From: Chitinophaga skermanii
GTDB lineage: Bacteria; Bacteroidota; Bacteroidia; Chitinophagales; Chitinophagaceae
DNA length: 64,000 nucleotides
Assembly: GCF_003259335.1 (NCBI RefSeq)
Contig: NZ_QLLL01000009.1
Location: 62,001 to 126,000 of the forward strand
Reading direction: 5' to 3'
The notes under the pieces are model-generated. The model was not told the DNA's origin. It did not search any database and saw only the letters and a program-made list of their open reading frames with translations. Position numbers and translations under genes: made by a program. Positions 62,081 to 64,000 of this stretch are shown here, piece by piece; position 1 is the stretch's first letter, and every line of letters begins with the position of its first letter.

Positions 62081-63142
62081 TTACTTAGTATATTTTATAC
62101 TGCGAGAATTTATGATGCGCGTTGCATACTCCTTTGCAACAGCCACTTTCTGGTTGTATTTTACTTGAAAGAAATCATAATGTTGCCCATTACCAATAAC
62201 TGCTTGGAAATACACAATTTCTTCTTCACCAGTGCCTAGTGGCATTTGATCAATTGTGTAATACCCTTCATAACCTTCCTTTAGATCTGAAAAACGTTGC
62301 AAACGTTTCGACGACTCATCCCCACGTCCATGTCCACCTGTTTTATCATAGTCAGCCAGGATCACTTTAGCCCAATCATTGGTCTTCGTTTCCCCTGGGC
62401 GTAACTCGAATACAACATGGTCGAACTGTAGGTTACCATTTACGGCCTCAGTTCTGAATGGTTCAAAAGAAAAGTGCTTTGAATTGATAGGTGGATATTC
62501 ATTGCGAGGAGCGGGTGTAACTTTATTAGGCACCTGGAAGCCAATATAATTGGATTCGTAGTACTCCCAACCGTTAAGCAACTGGGCCTTTGCAGGTTGT
62601 TGCTGCTGTGCTAGTTTTTCTTTTTCTTCCTTTTCCACCAATTCTTTGGGTGTTACAATAATAGCATCGTCTGTAAAAGTGATTCTATCTCCATCGCTTT
62701 TGGATAGAGTACCGTTCGATGTTGTTTGTGTTTCACCGGTAGTCACGATAGTTGTAGCCTTACTAGCCTGTTTATCTAAGTAGAAAATCTTGAAACACAC
62801 CCCGCCAATAATTACTATTATTAATAGCACTCCCAACAAGGCATAACTCTTTGGTTTTTCTTCTTTAGACCTTGTTGGCATTGGCTTCGATGCAAAATCG
62901 GTTAACAACGTATCTACTGCGCTGTTGTTTTGCGTAGCTGTTGACTGGGAGGAAGGTACTGCTTGCACAGCCGGGCAACTATCCAAATACTGCTGATACG
63001 TCATGCTTGGGTATTGAACCTTTACATCTTCATAGTTAAATGGCAAACGCTTCCCACAGCCATTACAAAAAACTGTTACACTACTTTCGTTACTAAGCAA
63101 GTTCTTATCGTGACAATATCCACACACGAGATACTTCTGCAT
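62081..63142 (-). CDS. zinc-ribbon membrane-anchored protein, paralogue 2
   Basis: A 353-residue paralogue of the downstream gene. The N-terminal ribbon (CGYC and CNGC) is followed by LPFNYEDVKVQYPSMTYQQYL, nearly identical to paralogue 1, then a longer linker, a span (YALLGVLLIIVIIGGVCFKIFYL, about 106-128), an acidic Lys/Glu/Gln linker, and a C-terminal domain with EIVYFQAVIGNGQHYDFFQVKYN and AVAKEYATRIINSRS. It lies 32 bases upstream of paralogue 1 and 3 bases downstream of the next gene, so all three are one operon. Confidence 0.7.
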   Translation of the reverse strand: MQKYLVCGYCHDKNLLSNESSVTVFCNGCGKRLPFNYEDVKVQYPSMTYQQYLDSCPAVQAVPSSQSTATQNNSAVDTLLTDFASKPMPTRSKEEKPKSYALLGVLLIIVIIGGVCFKIFYLDKQASKATTIVTTGETQTTSNGTLSKSDGDRITFTDDAIIVTPKELVEKEEKEKLAQQQQPAKAQLLNGWEYYESNYIGFQVPNKVTPAPRNEYPPINSKHFSFEPFRTEAVNGNLQFDHVVFELRPGETKTNDWAKVILADYDKTGGHGRGDESSKRLQRFSDLKEGYEGYYTIDQMPLGTGEEEIVYFQAVIGNGQHYDFFQVKYNQKVAVAKEYATRIINSRSIKYTK

Positions 63143-63145
63143 ATG

Positions 63146-64000
63146 CTATTTCTTCTTAAAGTTAATCGACATAAAAACCTCTACTGCCTTTCTTTCACTT
63201 GCCTTATCCTTTGGATCGTAAACAATAGTTATAACCCACAACTCTTTCGCTTGGCCAGCATGTACAACGTAAAAACCGCGATCGCGACCTGCATATTTGA
63301 ACAATCCTTTCGACATATTTGCCGCTATTTCAACTTGTACACCATTATCATCGTATTTACTCACCACACCTTTTGCATCTGTTTTGGATATAAAATCCAA
63401 ATAATCGTTACCGCCAAAACTTACCTCTAACATGCTCGTAAAATTTGCAGGATCGTAAGTATCATAAGTGCTGCCTTTACTATATTCATATACAACTTCA
63501 AGGTTGGCACTTTTTGCAGTATAACGCTGCGTATTTTCCCAATATGTTAATCCCCAATCACTCGATTTTACAAAAGCATGATCATATTCAACGGCTAATG
63601 ATTTTTCAACTGGACCTTTTGAGAAAATTTGGCCACCACTTAAAGCAGACGTGATCTTTATATTACTCATGCCCAGACCATATGCTGGATCAATTGTAGA
63701 ATTTTCACCGGTATATTCTTCCGAATACTCATCGGGTTGATTGGCAGGGGCATTAGGATTATCGAGTTTGATTTCCTCTACTTTGGGCTGTTCTTTATCT
63801 TGTTCATTGGTACTAGCAGTGGGTGCTGTTGGTGTTGTTGGCGAAGAATTTCTATTCAAATCGTCAGCATGTTGTTTATAAGTTTTGAAGCCAGCTGATT
63901 TAATAATTTTCTCCATAGATTTCAACATGGCTGGCTGGTCCTTTCTACAAAATACGCCAACATATGAGGCTTCAAGTAAGCCACCAGCTACTACAATCTT
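63146..64000 (-). CDS. related exported protein, 5' end beyond the window
   Basis: The frame is open from the stop at 63146 to the right edge, so the ATG at 63928 is probably internal: 24 further codons upstream (KIVVAGGLLEASYVGVFCRKD...) are in frame. The visible part has a Thr/Pro/Glu-rich linker (about 85 residues) and a C-terminal domain ending GFYVVHAGQAKELWVITIVYDPKDKASERKAVEVFMSINF, which parallels the closing segments of the two zinc-ribbon proteins. Function unknown. Confidence 0.65.
   Translation of the reverse strand, partial: KIVVAGGLLEASYVGVFCRKDQPAMLKSMEKIIKSAGFKTYKQHADDLNRNSSPTTPTAPTASTNEQDKEQPKVEEIKLDNPNAPANQPDEYSEEYTGENSTIDPAYGLGMSNIKITSALSGGQIFSKGPVEKSLAVEYDHAFVKSSDWGLTYWENTQRYTAKSANLEVVYEYSKGSTYDTYDPANFTSMLEVSFGGNDYLDFISKTDAKGVVSKYDDNGVQVEIAANMSKGLFKYAGRDRGFYVVHAGQAKELWVITIVYDPKDKASERKAVEVFMSINFKKK

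Overview
The window reads as a chromosomal segment of a Bacteroidota bacterium, most likely a member of the Chitinophagales (Chitinophagaceae type). The evidence is the repeated TAnnTTTG -7 promoter box, a type IX secretion plug protein, a TamL-type lipoprotein, type III glutamine synthetase, TonB-dependent receptors with an N-terminal carboxypeptidase-regulatory-like domain, DUF1573 and GLPGLI/DUF4412-like exported proteins, and a fused E1 alpha/beta dehydrogenase. No phage, insertion sequence, integrase or CRISPR array was found. Most genes are housekeeping, in short operons bounded by clear hairpin terminators.

Layout: 1-5.6 kb holds the tail of an unrecognised gene, the SRP RNA, a transaldolase-like aldolase, glycerol kinase with its glycerol facilitator, and a type II NADH dehydrogenase. 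5.6-12.6 kb holds the T9SS plug protein, an FtsX-type permease, a TrmH-type rRNA methyltransferase, TamL, and an intergenic array of an 11-bp repeat. 12.6-15.7 kb is a minus-strand operon of a Cys-rich exported protein, an HMA-like protein and a TonB receptor, probably for metal handling. 15.8-25.3 kb carries truB, aroE, a phosphosulfolactate synthase, a TPR protein, a crotonase, a PafA-type phosphatase and a serine palmitoyltransferase-like enzyme; the sulfolactate and acyltransferase genes may both bear on sulfonolipid synthesis. 25.7-38.9 kb has a DUF92 protein, tRNA-Thr, small lipoproteins (one apparently frameshifted), head-to-head glutamine synthetase III and purL, and an iron-type TonB receptor with a PepSY partner, then 1.2 kb of non-coding DNA with a second 11-bp-period array. 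39-52.7 kb has efp-accB-accC, mdh, a YceI protein with a MarR regulator, several transporters, YebC and a hydroxyacid dehydrogenase. 53-64 kb has a DnaJ-type co-chaperone, a fused E1 dehydrogenase, an aminotransferase, a 0.9 kb non-coding region, carA, and a tandem set of exported proteins, two with N-terminal zinc ribbons, running off the right edge.

The most unusual material is non-coding. (1) Between the aminotransferase and carA, two copies of a motif (CATAACGTGGAATTT) are each followed, at the same spacing, by a 9-bp hairpin; the first has a TAnnTTTG box at the right distance to make an RNA of about 60 nt. Two related 14-bp palindromes lie exactly 100 bp apart upstream. (2) Two intergenic arrays with an 11-bp period (hexamer plus variable pentamer) have unrelated unit sequences but the same construction. 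(3) A perfect 24-bp palindrome covers the -33 region of the yceI-like gene, next to a MarR gene. All functional statements come from reading the sequence; no database search was run.
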